DNA of 64,000 bases from Colwellia sp. Arc7-635 (lineage in GTDB: Bacteria; Pseudomonadota; Gammaproteobacteria; Enterobacterales; Alteromonadaceae). Position 1 is the first letter of the stretch; the number at the start of each line of letters is the position of its first letter. This document shows, piece after piece, positions 56,231 through 64,000 of this stretch. Location: positions 3,844,001-3,908,000 of the forward strand of contig NZ_CP034660.1 of assembly GCF_003971255.1 (NCBI RefSeq), written 5' to 3'. Under the pieces are notes generated by a model, which was not told the origin of the DNA, searched no databases, and was given only the letters and a program-made list of their open reading frames with translations. Made by a program: the position numbers and the translations under genes.

Positions 56231-57365
56231 GCTGTATTTCCTTAAGAATTGCAGATGGAAAGCTTTCAATTGCCAGTGACAGTTCAGATATTCCAGCTAC
56301 AGCTACCGCTTGAGGCATACCATAAACAACACAAGACTCTTCATCTTGCGCCCATATAGTTGCGCCTTTATTTTTGAGTAATCGACTACCTTCTCGGCCA
56401 TCAGCGCCCATGCCAGTCAATATGATACCCAAAACATTACCACCAAAAACTTTAGCAGCAGAGCCAAAACTAATATCTACACAAGGTTTAAATGCAATCC
56501 GTTCAGAAGTATCGTCAACTATTCTCAATTTTGCAGTGTTTTCACTGCCATCAATGATCATTTGCTTACCACCTGGTGCAAGATAAGCACACCCTGGCTT
56601 TAAAATATCACCAGAATCAGCTTGTTTTACTTTTATTTTGCACAAACTATTTAATCGATTGGCAAAAGCTAAAGTAAAGGCGGCTGGCATATGCTGCACC
56701 ATTATTATTGGCAATGGAAAGTCTTCAGGTAATTGAGTTAGCAGTTTTTGTAATGCTACTGGTCCACCGGTTGAAGTACCAATGGCTAATAATTTATATT
56801 TTTTGCCTGAGCTCTTTTTAAACACTGTATTTGGACGTGAAATTACACGCGGGGCAATCGCTGAATTCGATGAGGCACTAATCGAACTTGATGGTGTAAT
56901 ACTTCTCGCTTTTACTTCATCCAGTGCACGTGAGCGATATGTTGATACCCTCGGTGATCTTGACGCTTTTTTTCTTGCTAACTGTAAAACACGCTCACGC
57001 AATAAGCTTCCTGCATCTTCGGTGTTTTTAGCAATCTCATTAAATTTTTTCGGCAGAAAATCTAGTGCCCCTGCATCAAGTGCTTCAAGTGTTGCTTTAG
57101 CACCGTCATGTGTAAGGGAGGAAAACATAATAATTGCGGTAGGTGCTTTTGCCATTATCTACTTTACTGCATCGATGCCATTTAATAAAGGCATCTCGAT
57201 ATCCATGGTAATAACGTCAGGTTTCAAAGCGATTGCTTTTTCAACCGCATCAATTCCATTAATAGCGACATCAATAACGTCAAGTTCTGGATCATTATTG
57301 AGAATATCCGTTACTCGGCGTCGAAAAAAACTGGAGTCATCAACCACCAATACTTTAAAGGACAT
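56223..57365 (-). pseudogene. cheB: Protein-glutamate methylesterase CheB interrupted by an in-frame TAG
   Basis: The reading frame from ATG 57365 to stop 56223 would encode a normal 380-residue CheB, but codon 69 (57159-57161) is TAG. Before it: the receiver start ([20 protein letters not shown]) and phosphorylation site region ([19 protein letters not shown]). After it, in the same frame, ATA ATG GCA AAA continues the receiver ([33 protein letters not shown]) and then the methylesterase with GTSTGG (Ser), QHMP (His) and GMGADGREG (Asp). Relatives have a Glu or similar in this spot (VxEIMAKAP), so one base change explains it. Unless the codon is read through or translation restarts at ATG 57155, six bases after the TAG begins, CheB is lost or loses its regulatory half. 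A sequencing error is the main alternative. Confidence 0.88.
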
Positions 57366-57707
57366 TTACTTCTCTTTCCTGTTAGATTACGTGTTATATC
57401 AATCGTATAAATGAATGCTAATTAAGCGAGATTTTAAAAGCGTTGTTGCTTTAGGATCATTACTAGAAATGAAACCCAATTGCTACTTTCGTTCAGGAAG
57501 GTGTTGATTACAGAGAAAAATGACTCTCGTAATAATTAGACTAGCTTAAACGAATCTAATGCTCTGCATTATGATCAGAGCATTTATCCAAATCAATCAC
57601 GTAGCACGCTTTAAATATAGCTTTGAAGTGCATTAGGAAAGCGGTTTTTACACTACCCCACGTTACCTAATGCAACTCTAAGCTGGTTAATTCATTTTCA
57701 ATTAGTA
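57366..57707. other. Unusual gap between cheA and cheB with two hairpins
   Basis: 342 bases without a gene in an operon whose other gaps are mostly short. Two perfect inverted repeats are present: AATGCTCTG / CAGAGCATT (57558-57584, 9-base loop) and GCATTAGG / CCTAATGC (57630-57637 and 57666-57673, 28 bases between). Neither is followed on the minus strand by a clear T-run, so they do not look like plain terminators. An inserted small repeat element is possible. Confidence 0.5.
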
Positions 57708-59801
57708 CTAAGAACGCAATTTTTTATTTACAATAGATTTTTTTGCGTAATATTTCAGCATATTAGGCACATCAAGGATTAATGCAATACCACCATCACT
57801 GGTAATTGTTGCTCCTGCCATGCCTGGAGTGCCGTGCAATAACCGATCCAAAGGTTTAATAACAACTTCTTCTTGACCAATTAATCGGTCAACTACAAAG
57901 CCAATCTGCTGATTACCTAACTGCACGATAACCACATGACCAAGATCTCTTGGTTTATCAACATAGTTTCGCACTAACCATTGATCAAGGTAAAACAATG
58001 GAATGGCTTTTTCACGAACAATAATCGTTAACTGACCATCAACTAGATTTGTTTTCGTTAAATCAAGATGGAAAATTTCATTCACGCCAGCTAAAGGCAG
58101 CGCGAAAGTTTGTTTGCCAACAACAACCATTAGCGTTGGTAATATTGCTAACGTTAGCGGTACTTTAATTTCGAGTACTGTACCAACGCCCATTTCGGAG
58201 TCGATATTAACCGTACCATTAAGTTGGGTAATTTTTGTTTTAACAACATCCATTCCCACACCACGACCTGATACTTCTGAAATTTCAGTTTTTGTTGAAA
58301 AACCAGGAGCAAAGATTAAACTAAAAGCTTCTTTATCTGGCATGCGTGCTGCAGCATCAGCATCTAGTACGCCACGCTCTATAGCAATTTCTTTCAACTT
58401 ATCAGCATTCATACCCGCACCATCATCTCGAATGGTCAGTAGAATATGATCACCTTCTTGAGACGCTGATAAAACCACAACACCTTCACGTGGTTTGCCC
58501 ATAGCTTCACGTTTATCTGGTGCTTCGATGCCATGGTCAACCGAGTTACGCACTAAATGCACTAAAGGATCGGCTAATGCTTCAACTAAATTCTTATCTA
58601 AATCGGTTTCTTCACCTTCAAGAATAAGTCTAATTTCTTTATTTAAACTACGGGCTAAGTCACGTACGACACGAGGAAATCGACCAAAAACCTTTTTGAT
58701 AGGTTGCATGCGCGTTTTCATTACCGCGCCTTGCAAATCAGTGGTTACAGCATCAAGGTTTGATACCGCTTTTGTTAATTCTTCATCGTCTTTTGTCATA
58801 CCTAAACTAGTTAGGCGATTTCGGACAAGAACCAATTCACCAACCATATTCATGATTTGATCTAATCGTTTGGTATCAACCCTAACCGTTGTTTCACCCT
58901 GTGACGCTTTTGCAGGTGCAGCCTTTTGCTCACTTACTGGAGCGGCTTTATTAACTGTTGGTTTGGCTACTGGAGTTGCTGGAGCGGCTGGCACGACTTT
59001 CGCAGCTGGTTTTTCAACAGGAGCTGCAGCTTGTGCTTTAGGACTTTGCCCTTTGCCATGCAATTCATCAAGTAATGATTCAAATTCATCATCATCTATT
59101 TCATTAGACGACGCTGATTTATTCGTTTTAGCTTCAGAAGTAGCTACAGCAGGAGAAAAAGCGCCTTGACCATGCAGTTCATCAAGTAATGACTCAAATT
59201 CGTCATCTGAAATATCATTGCTATTGGCAGTTACTGGCTGTGCTGGAGTTGGCGCACTAGGCGTTGGGCCTCCACCGCCATGTAATTCATCTAAAAGACG
59301 TTCAAATTCATCTTCAGACATTTCATCGCTAGAACTGCTACTCGTTGGTGCAATAGCATCAGCGGTAACCGTGTCCTGAGTAACAACCGGAGCCGCTACC
59401 GCATCTTGGCTTTCAGGCAATGATAAACGATGTAATTCAGCTAATAAGCTAGGTTCGGCGCTTGATAATGGTTGTTGATTTTGTACTTGAGCAAACATTT
59501 CGTTAATCGTGTCAAGTGCTTGTAATATAACATCCATTAATTCAGAGGTAACTGAACGTTGTTGATTTCTTAAGGTGTCAAAAACATTTTCTGCACCATG
59601 ACAAGCATCAACTAATTCGGCGAGAGACAAGAAACCAGCACCACCTTTTACGGTATGAAAACCTCTAAAAATGGCATTGAGCAAATCAGCATCATTTGGA
59701 TTATTTTCAAGCTCAACTAATTGCTCCGACAAGGTCTCAAGTATTTCTCCAGCTTCAATTAAAAAATCCTGAAGAATTTCTTCATCTTGTTCAAATGACA
59801 T
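57708..59801 (-). CDS. cheA: Chemotaxis histidine kinase CheA
   Basis: A 697-residue kinase that passes phosphate to CheY and CheB. HPt domain with phospho-His in FRGFHTVKGGAGFLS near residue 49; a long linker (about 120-310); dimerisation and kinase domain with VRVDTKRLDQIMNMVGELVL near 313, LVRNSVDHGIEAPDKR (N box) near 420, REVKTD-type regions and GRGVGMDVVKTKI (G box) near 515; a C-terminal CheW-like regulatory domain. The linker carries three copies of a DDEFESLLDELHG-like motif near residues 158-174, 194-211 and 231-249. It lies between cheZ (13 bases) and the unusual gap before cheB. Confidence 0.96.
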   Translation of the reverse strand: MSFEQDEEILQDFLIEAGEILETLSEQLVELENNPNDADLLNAIFRGFHTVKGGAGFLSLAELVDACHGAENVFDTLRNQQRSVTSELMDVILQALDTINEMFAQVQNQQPLSSAEPSLLAELHRLSLPESQDAVAAPVVTQDTVTADAIAPTSSSSSDEMSEDEFERLLDELHGGGGPTPSAPTPAQPVTANSNDISDDEFESLLDELHGQGAFSPAVATSEAKTNKSASSNEIDDDEFESLLDELHGKGQSPKAQAAAPVEKPAAKVVPAAPATPVAKPTVNKAAPVSEQKAAPAKASQGETTVRVDTKRLDQIMNMVGELVLVRNRLTSLGMTKDDEELTKAVSNLDAVTTDLQGAVMKTRMQPIKKVFGRFPRVVRDLARSLNKEIRLILEGEETDLDKNLVEALADPLVHLVRNSVDHGIEAPDKREAMGKPREGVVVLSASQEGDHILLTIRDDGAGMNADKLKEIAIERGVLDADAAARMPDKEAFSLIFAPGFSTKTEISEVSGRGVGMDVVKTKITQLNGTVNIDSEMGVGTVLEIKVPLTLAILPTLMVVVGKQTFALPLAGVNEIFHLDLTKTNLVDGQLTIIVREKAIPLFYLDQWLVRNYVDKPRDLGHVVIVQLGNQQIGFVVDRLIGQEEVVIKPLDRLLHGTPGMAGATITSDGGIALILDVPNMLKYYAKKSIVNKKLRS

Positions 59802-59814
59802 TCAGTAACTCCTA

Positions 59815-60558
59815 TTAAAAACCTAAGCTTGATAATAAGTCATCAACATCGTCTTGGTCTGAGACAACATCACTACGACTTTCGCTATTCATAATTGGGC
59901 CTTCGACTAAATTTTCGCCCACTTTTGGTAAGTAAGTTGACTTTTCTTCTTCTGAAGAAATACCAAACGCCGTTAACATATTTATCAAGCTATCTTCAAC
60001 TTCACGAACTAGATCAATAACTTTTCGTATGACCTGTCCGGTAAGATCTTGAAAATCTTGCGCCATTAAAACATCTGTCATCAAGCTGTGAATCTTGTTT
60101 GTTTCTTTTTCAGTCGTTTTCAACAACAAGTCGATGTCTTTGCATAAAGCTTTGAACTCACCAATATCGAGATCATTATGCATTAACTTATGCCACAAGG
60201 GTTTAACTGTACCAATTTGCTGTTGAATACTATCGACAACAGGAAAGATAGATTCCACAGCGTCCATGGTTTTATTAGCCGCTTCTTCTGTCCTTTCTAT
60301 AACAAAATTCAATCTTTCTTTAGCATCTGGAATATCTGCAGTCGCTAAATCGCTTAAACGAGAATCAACATGAAAATTATTTAATGAATCATGTAATTGT
60401 CGTGTTAACTTGCCAATTTCTGCGAACAATTCAGTATTAATCGGACTTTGAATTTCCGCAATTAACTCGTCAGCTTTATCTTGCTGGCCTGTTTCTATGT
60501 ATTCAACTAATAACTTAGCTTGTTCCAAAGAAACATGGACACTAGTATTTGTACTCAT
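59815..60558 (-). CDS. cheZ: CheY-phosphate phosphatase CheZ
   Basis: A 247-residue long helical hairpin protein that dephosphorylates CheY-P. The core VLMAQDFQDLTGQVIRKVID near residue 165 holds the catalytic Gln and Asp region, and the C-terminal peptide SDQDDVDDLLSSLGF is the conserved CheY-P docking tail. Standard position between cheY and cheA. Confidence 0.95.
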   Translation of the reverse strand: MSTNTSVHVSLEQAKLLVEYIETGQQDKADELIAEIQSPINTELFAEIGKLTRQLHDSLNNFHVDSRLSDLATADIPDAKERLNFVIERTEEAANKTMDAVESIFPVVDSIQQQIGTVKPLWHKLMHNDLDIGEFKALCKDIDLLLKTTEKETNKIHSLMTDVLMAQDFQDLTGQVIRKVIDLVREVEDSLINMLTAFGISSEEEKSTYLPKVGENLVEGPIMNSESRSDVVSDQDDVDDLLSSLGF

Positions 60559-60608
60559 AAGACGTCCTTGCGTAACAAAATTTGGTCATTAATCAAAATA
60601 TTTAATGA

Positions 60609-60992
60609 TTACCCAAGGCGCTCAAAGATTTTATCGAGCTTAGTATTTAGCGTTGCTGCCGTAAATGGTTTGACAATATAACCATTAACTCCAGCTTGTG
60701 CCGCCATTACTATTTGCTCTTTTTTTGCTTCTGCTGTCACCATTAAAACAGGGATATGAGACAGTTTAGCATCAGCTCTAATTGCTCTAAGCAAATCGAT
60801 ACCTTGCATTCCTGGCATATTCCAATCGGTTACAACAAAGTCAAAAGAACCATCTTTTAGCATAGGTAGTGCAGTACTACCGTCATCTGCTTCAGAGATA
60901 TTAGTGAAACCTAAGTCACGTAACAAGTTTTTGATTATACGTCTCATTGTTGAGAAATCATCAACAACCAGCACTTTCATATTTTTATCCAA
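60609..60992 (-). CDS. cheY: Chemotaxis response regulator CheY, TTG start
   Basis: Single-domain response regulator of 127 residues that when phosphorylated binds the flagellar switch. The acidic pocket is in [19 protein letters not shown] near residue 6; the phospho-Asp is in [20 protein letters not shown] near 57; Thr in [15 protein letters not shown] near 87; Lys in GYIVKPFTA near 109. The start is a TTG at 60992, preceded by GGAGG five bases upstream; it gives [12 protein letters not shown], the family N-terminus. The ATG at 60980 is too far from the ribosome site, and the longer frame to 61013 has no support. Confidence 0.94.
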   Translation of the reverse strand: MDKNMKVLVVDDFSTMRRIIKNLLRDLGFTNISEADDGSTALPMLKDGSFDFVVTDWNMPGMQGIDLLRAIRADAKLSHIPVLMVTAEAKKEQIVMAAQAGVNGYIVKPFTAATLNTKLDKIFERLG

Positions 60993-61042
60993 GGCACCCT
61001 CCGGTGAGAACATTTAAAATTCAAACGATATCGGTATTCTAC

Positions 61043-61756
61043 TTAACTTTGCCACGCTTGCATACGAGCTTTTAATCGATGCATTGCCTGACTGTGTATT
61101 TGACTTACTCGTGATTCACTCACATCAAGTACTTGGCCAATTTCTCGTAGATTAAGTTCTTCATCATAATACAACGACAGTACTAAAGCTTCGCGTTCTG
61201 GTAAAGATGAAATACATTCAGCGAGAGACTTTTTAAAGTAACTATGTTCAATGTTAGCATAAGGTTCATCTTGTTGATGGCTATGTGCTATTTCAATAAC
61301 ATCTTCACTCACGCCTAAATCATCAATGCCTAATATTTTACCTGAGCTAACTTCATTGAGCATATGATGGTATTGATTTATCGAAAGATCAAGTTTTTCA
61401 GAGACTTCAATATCGGTAATATCACGACCATGTTCTGCTTCTAAGTTTTTTATAGCTTCACTAATCATTCGGCTATTTTTATGCACCGAGCGGGGAACCC
61501 AGTCACCACGGCGCATCTCATCAAGCATAGCACCACGAATTCGAATACCTGCAAAAGTTTCAAAACTTGCACCTTTGCTGTTATCAAAATTATTTGCGGC
61601 TTCGAGCAAACCTATCATGCCTGATTGAATAAGATCATCAACGATAACACTGGCAGGTAGTCGAGCAAGTAAATGATACGCGATTCTTTTTACTAGAACC
61701 GTGTGTTGCTCCAACAAAGCCGATTTATCAACACTATAAGTATGTAACTTTACCAC
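61043..61756 (-). CDS. fliA: Flagellar sigma factor FliA (sigma-28)
   Basis: A 237-residue sigma factor for late flagellar and chemotaxis genes. Region 2: RLPASVIVDDLIQSGMIGLL and FETFAGIRIRGAMLDEMRRG (near residues 34-80), then WVPRSVHKN; region 4: LPEREALVLSLYYDEELNLR then EIGQVLDVSESRVSQIHSQA (near 180-225). The start is GTG with a weak GTGAG upstream. It stands between flhG and cheY as usual. Confidence 0.96.
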   Translation of the reverse strand: MVKLHTYSVDKSALLEQHTVLVKRIAYHLLARLPASVIVDDLIQSGMIGLLEAANNFDNSKGASFETFAGIRIRGAMLDEMRRGDWVPRSVHKNSRMISEAIKNLEAEHGRDITDIEVSEKLDLSINQYHHMLNEVSSGKILGIDDLGVSEDVIEIAHSHQQDEPYANIEHSYFKKSLAECISSLPEREALVLSLYYDEELNLREIGQVLDVSESRVSQIHSQAMHRLKARMQAWQS

Positions 61757-61776
61757 TATAGCTCACTTTTTTTTAA

Positions 61777-62619
61777 TTAGCGTTCTAACAATTGTTCAAT
61801 AAAAAACTCTAAATGACCTGAAGCTTTCTGTGGAGCAGGCCAACTGATGATATTTTTAGCTAATAATTTAATGCTAATTGATGCCGGGGAGTCAGGGAAG
61901 GCTTCAACAATAGCTTGTTGTTTTCTCACTGATTTACGAATATTTTCATCAAAAGGTACAATCGCAACAAGTTCAAGCGCAACATCTAAAAATCTGTCGG
62001 TAACTTTAGATAGTTTAGCGAATAACTGCTGGCCCTCTTTTGAGCTGCGTACCATATTAGCCACAACTTTAAATTTAAATAAGCCATGGTCACGACTCAA
62101 TAATTTCATTAATGCATAGCAATCGGTTATCGAGGTTGGTTCGTCACACACTACTAATAAAACATCTTGTGAAGCACGACAAAAGCTTAATACCATGTCA
62201 GAAATACCTGCTGCGGTATCAACAATCAAGATATCGAATTTGGTTTGCATATCGCTAAAAGCACGAATAAGGCCGGCATGCTCAGCAGGTGTGAGATCGA
62301 CCATAGATTGTGTGCCCGAGGTGGCAGGGATAATATTGATGCCTGCAGGGCCTTTAATAATAATATCATCAAGCTCACATTCGCCTGATAAAACGTGAGA
62401 TAAGTTACGCTGTACACGTAAACCTAACATCACATCAACATTAGCTAGGCCTAAATCCGCGTCTAATACTAAAACACGTTTACCTAGTTGAGCTAGCGAA
62501 ATAGCGGTGTTTAACGAGATATTAGTTTTACCAACACCGCCTTTACCACCAGAAACTGCTATGACTTTTATATGTTGGGGATCTTGCATTTTTCTTAAGC
62601 CACTCGCTTGATCTATCAT
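61777..62619 (-). CDS. flhG: Flagellar number regulator FlhG/FleN (MinD-like ATPase)
   Basis: A 280-residue MinD/ParA-type ATPase that limits the number of polar flagella with FlhF. The N-terminal QASGLRKM stretch is the conserved FlhG activator helix. Deviant Walker A VSGGKGGVGKTNISLNTAI near residue 25, VLVLDADLGLANVDVMLG near 50, and FDILIVDTAAGISDMVLSF near 135. The C-terminus carries an amphipathic tail (LEFFIEQLLER). It is 45 bases after flhF and 21 bases before fliA. Confidence 0.96.
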   Translation of the reverse strand: MIDQASGLRKMQDPQHIKVIAVSGGKGGVGKTNISLNTAISLAQLGKRVLVLDADLGLANVDVMLGLRVQRNLSHVLSGECELDDIIIKGPAGINIIPATSGTQSMVDLTPAEHAGLIRAFSDMQTKFDILIVDTAAGISDMVLSFCRASQDVLLVVCDEPTSITDCYALMKLLSRDHGLFKFKVVANMVRSSKEGQQLFAKLSKVTDRFLDVALELVAIVPFDENIRKSVRKQQAIVEAFPDSPASISIKLLAKNIISWPAPQKASGHLEFFIEQLLER

Positions 62620-62663
62620 CTATATAACTTCTCTAAATAACTACGTTACTTACCATAAAGTAA

Positions 62664-64000
62664 CTATACCGCAACGGCTGTTACGGGGGCGCGCCAAGAA
62701 ACAGCCACTGAACTCTTAGACTTTATTGCCATTCTATCTGCAAGCGTAACCAATTTTTCAGCATTTGCAACCTTAATGTCTTCTGGAACTCTTTGCCCAT
62801 CAGTAAGATAGCCAATAGCGAGGCCATGTTGCAGTGATGTGGTGATAATTTCGCCAACACTAAGGCTCTCATCTAATTTAGTATAGATACAACCCGCTAA
62901 TGGAATACGTTTAAATCGTTCGACATTTTCTTGCATCACACGCTGCTGGGTATTAGCAGATAATACTAAATAATTACGAATTCTAACACGAGCATTAGCG
63001 ATCAAAGTAGTCAAATGCTCAGCTAAGCGCATATCTCTTTGTCCCATACCTGCGGTATCAATCAAGATTAATTTTTTTTGTGAGAATTGCTGTAAAAGGC
63101 TATCTAACTCATTGCCATCATTAGCAAGTTTAACCTGACAACCAATAATACGACCATAAGTTGAAAGCTGCTCAAAACCAGCAATACGATAGCTATCAGT
63201 AGAAATTAGTACGACTTGATCGGCACCATGTATTTGTGCAAATCGGGCAGCTAACTTGGCAATAGTTGTTGTTTTCCCTACACCTGTAGGCCCAACTAGA
63301 GATACTACGCCACCACGTTGAATGATATCGTTATTGGTGGTATTTAATTGTTGAGCAATGATATGTTTCGCTTGCTGCCATGCATCTTGCTCCTGAGTAT
63401 TTGCCGGAATATAACCTGCAATTTGGTCAGCAACTTGTTCATTTAATCCCATCGCGATTAGCTTATCGACTAACACAGCACGCATCGGATCTTTTTGCGC
63501 CATGTCTTGCCACATTAGCCCTGACATCTGATGTTCTAATAGTTGGCGAATCGATGACATTTCTTTTTGCATATTATCGAATTCACTGCCACTAATTTGA
63601 CGTTCACCATGAGAAGCCATTTTCTCTGGCGATGCCATAGATTTAGCAATGGCGTCATTGAAACTGGAATCATTAAAGCTAGAATCACTGTTTTCTATAT
63701 TATCTGCATTTAATTGCGCTTGTGATGCCGCTTCAGCTAACTCAGGAGTGGTAGATTGCTCTAGACGATTAGTAAAGTTCTTAAACTGCTGCTCAATGTC
63801 TGGTGATGCTTGATCTTTACTGTCAGCAACTTTCCTATGATTAGTCGTCGCAGAATTCTCAATTTGACTGTTAAAAGCACGCGTTGCCGGTGCTTTATCA
63901 TAGCCATTTTGCTGAACTTGTCTGCTCAACAATGCTGCCAAGCTGTCGACAGGTGCTGTAGAAGATTGTTCAGGAGCAGCTTTAGCGCTGCTAATCGCGA
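62664..64000 (-). CDS. flhF: Flagellar biosynthesis GTPase FlhF, 5' end outside window
   Basis: SRP-type GTPase that places the flagellum at the cell pole. The frame is open to the right edge, so the N-terminus is missing; the visible part is 445 codons plus stop. The first 150 visible residues are a Gln/Ser/Ala-rich linker (B domain); the N and G domains follow, with VVSLVGPTGVGKTTTIAKLA (P-loop), VVLISTDSYRIAGFEQLSTY, LILIDTAGMGQRD and CIYTKLDESLSVGEIIT (TKxD). It is the first visible gene of the operon that continues with flhG and fliA. Confidence 0.95.
   Translation of the reverse strand, partial: AISSAKAAPEQSSTAPVDSLAALLSRQVQQNGYDKAPATRAFNSQIENSATTNHRKVADSKDQASPDIEQQFKNFTNRLEQSTTPELAEAASQAQLNADNIENSDSSFNDSSFNDAIAKSMASPEKMASHGERQISGSEFDNMQKEMSSIRQLLEHQMSGLMWQDMAQKDPMRAVLVDKLIAMGLNEQVADQIAGYIPANTQEQDAWQQAKHIIAQQLNTTNNDIIQRGGVVSLVGPTGVGKTTTIAKLAARFAQIHGADQVVLISTDSYRIAGFEQLSTYGRIIGCQVKLANDGNELDSLLQQFSQKKLILIDTAGMGQRDMRLAEHLTTLIANARVRIRNYLVLSANTQQRVMQENVERFKRIPLAGCIYTKLDESLSVGEIITTSLQHGLAIGYLTDGQRVPEDIKVANAEKLVTLADRMAIKSKSSVAVSWRAPVTAVAV

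Noticed and set aside
58114-59169. Plus-strand open frames opposite cheA
   Set aside because: They have low-complexity Ser/Ala-rich translations and lie wholly within cheA, which is unambiguous.
1-64000. CRISPR array, tRNA, rRNA, insertion sequence or prophage
   Set aside because: No regularly spaced direct repeats, no cloverleaf or rRNA sequence, and no transposase, integrase or phage structural gene was recognised anywhere in the window.

Overview
The window looks like a chromosomal segment from a low-GC marine gammaproteobacterium of the Alteromonadales, most like Colwellia. This rests on protein character and gene order: the fliA-cheYZAB-motCD-parC-parP-cheW order, the ribH-nusB-thiL-pgpA order, and a Vibrio/Shewanella-type surface polysaccharide locus with WbfF/OtnA-like SLBB exporters. 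No rRNA, tRNA, CRISPR array, prophage or insertion sequence was seen.

Layout. (1) 1-3.7 kb, minus strand: the sulfate activation genes cysD and cysN, followed by an SLC13-type permease cut by the left edge. (2) 3.8-6.5 kb, minus: pgi and galU, each with its own terminator. (3) 6.6-41.9 kb, minus: one long surface polysaccharide locus. Read in the direction of transcription it holds an SLBB exporter, UDP-GalNAcA genes (tviB/wbpO-like and tviC/wbpP-like), a second SLBB exporter, a Wzz-like co-polymerase, wecA, wecB, wecC, a pseudaminic acid pathway (pseB, C, F, G, a formyltransferase-like gene, pseI), a putative transferase, the Wzx flippase, a gene of unknown function, a nitroreductase-like gene, an asparagine-synthase-like amidotransferase, glycosyltransferases, a Wzy-like polymerase, an acyltransferase, a two-domain dehydrogenase, a heparinase II/III-like protein and a last glycosyltransferase, ending at a hairpin terminator near 6.58 kb. 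(4) 42.3-47.0 kb, plus: a POT peptide transporter, fau, rpiA and serA. (5) 47.3-49.7 kb, minus: ribH, nusB, thiL, pgpA. (6) 50.2-51.4 kb: a small membrane protein gene (plus) convergent with mlaA (minus), sharing a bidirectional terminator. (7) 51.7-64 kb, minus: the flagellar/chemotaxis operon flhF (cut by the right edge), flhG, fliA, cheY, cheZ, cheA, cheB, motC, motD, parC, parP, cheW and a DUF2802 gene.

How the genes work together. The polysaccharide locus encodes precursors for ManNAcA, GalNAcA and a pseudaminic acid. WecA starts the lipid-linked unit, glycosyltransferases extend it, and Wzx, Wzy, Wzz and SLBB proteins flip, polymerise and export it. A PseH-type acetyltransferase is absent and a formyltransferase-like gene sits inside the pse block, so an N-formylated pseudaminic acid is a reasonable prediction. 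The AsnB-like gene suggests amidation of a uronic acid.

The most notable sequence-level observations are: cheB is interrupted by an in-frame TAG codon inside its receiver domain; an acyltransferase lacks any normal start codon but has an ATT after a strong Shine-Dalgarno sequence, overlapping the previous stop; CheA carries a three-fold repeated acidic motif in its linker next to a ParC/ParP polar-localisation pair; and related imperfect palindromic repeats flank fau.
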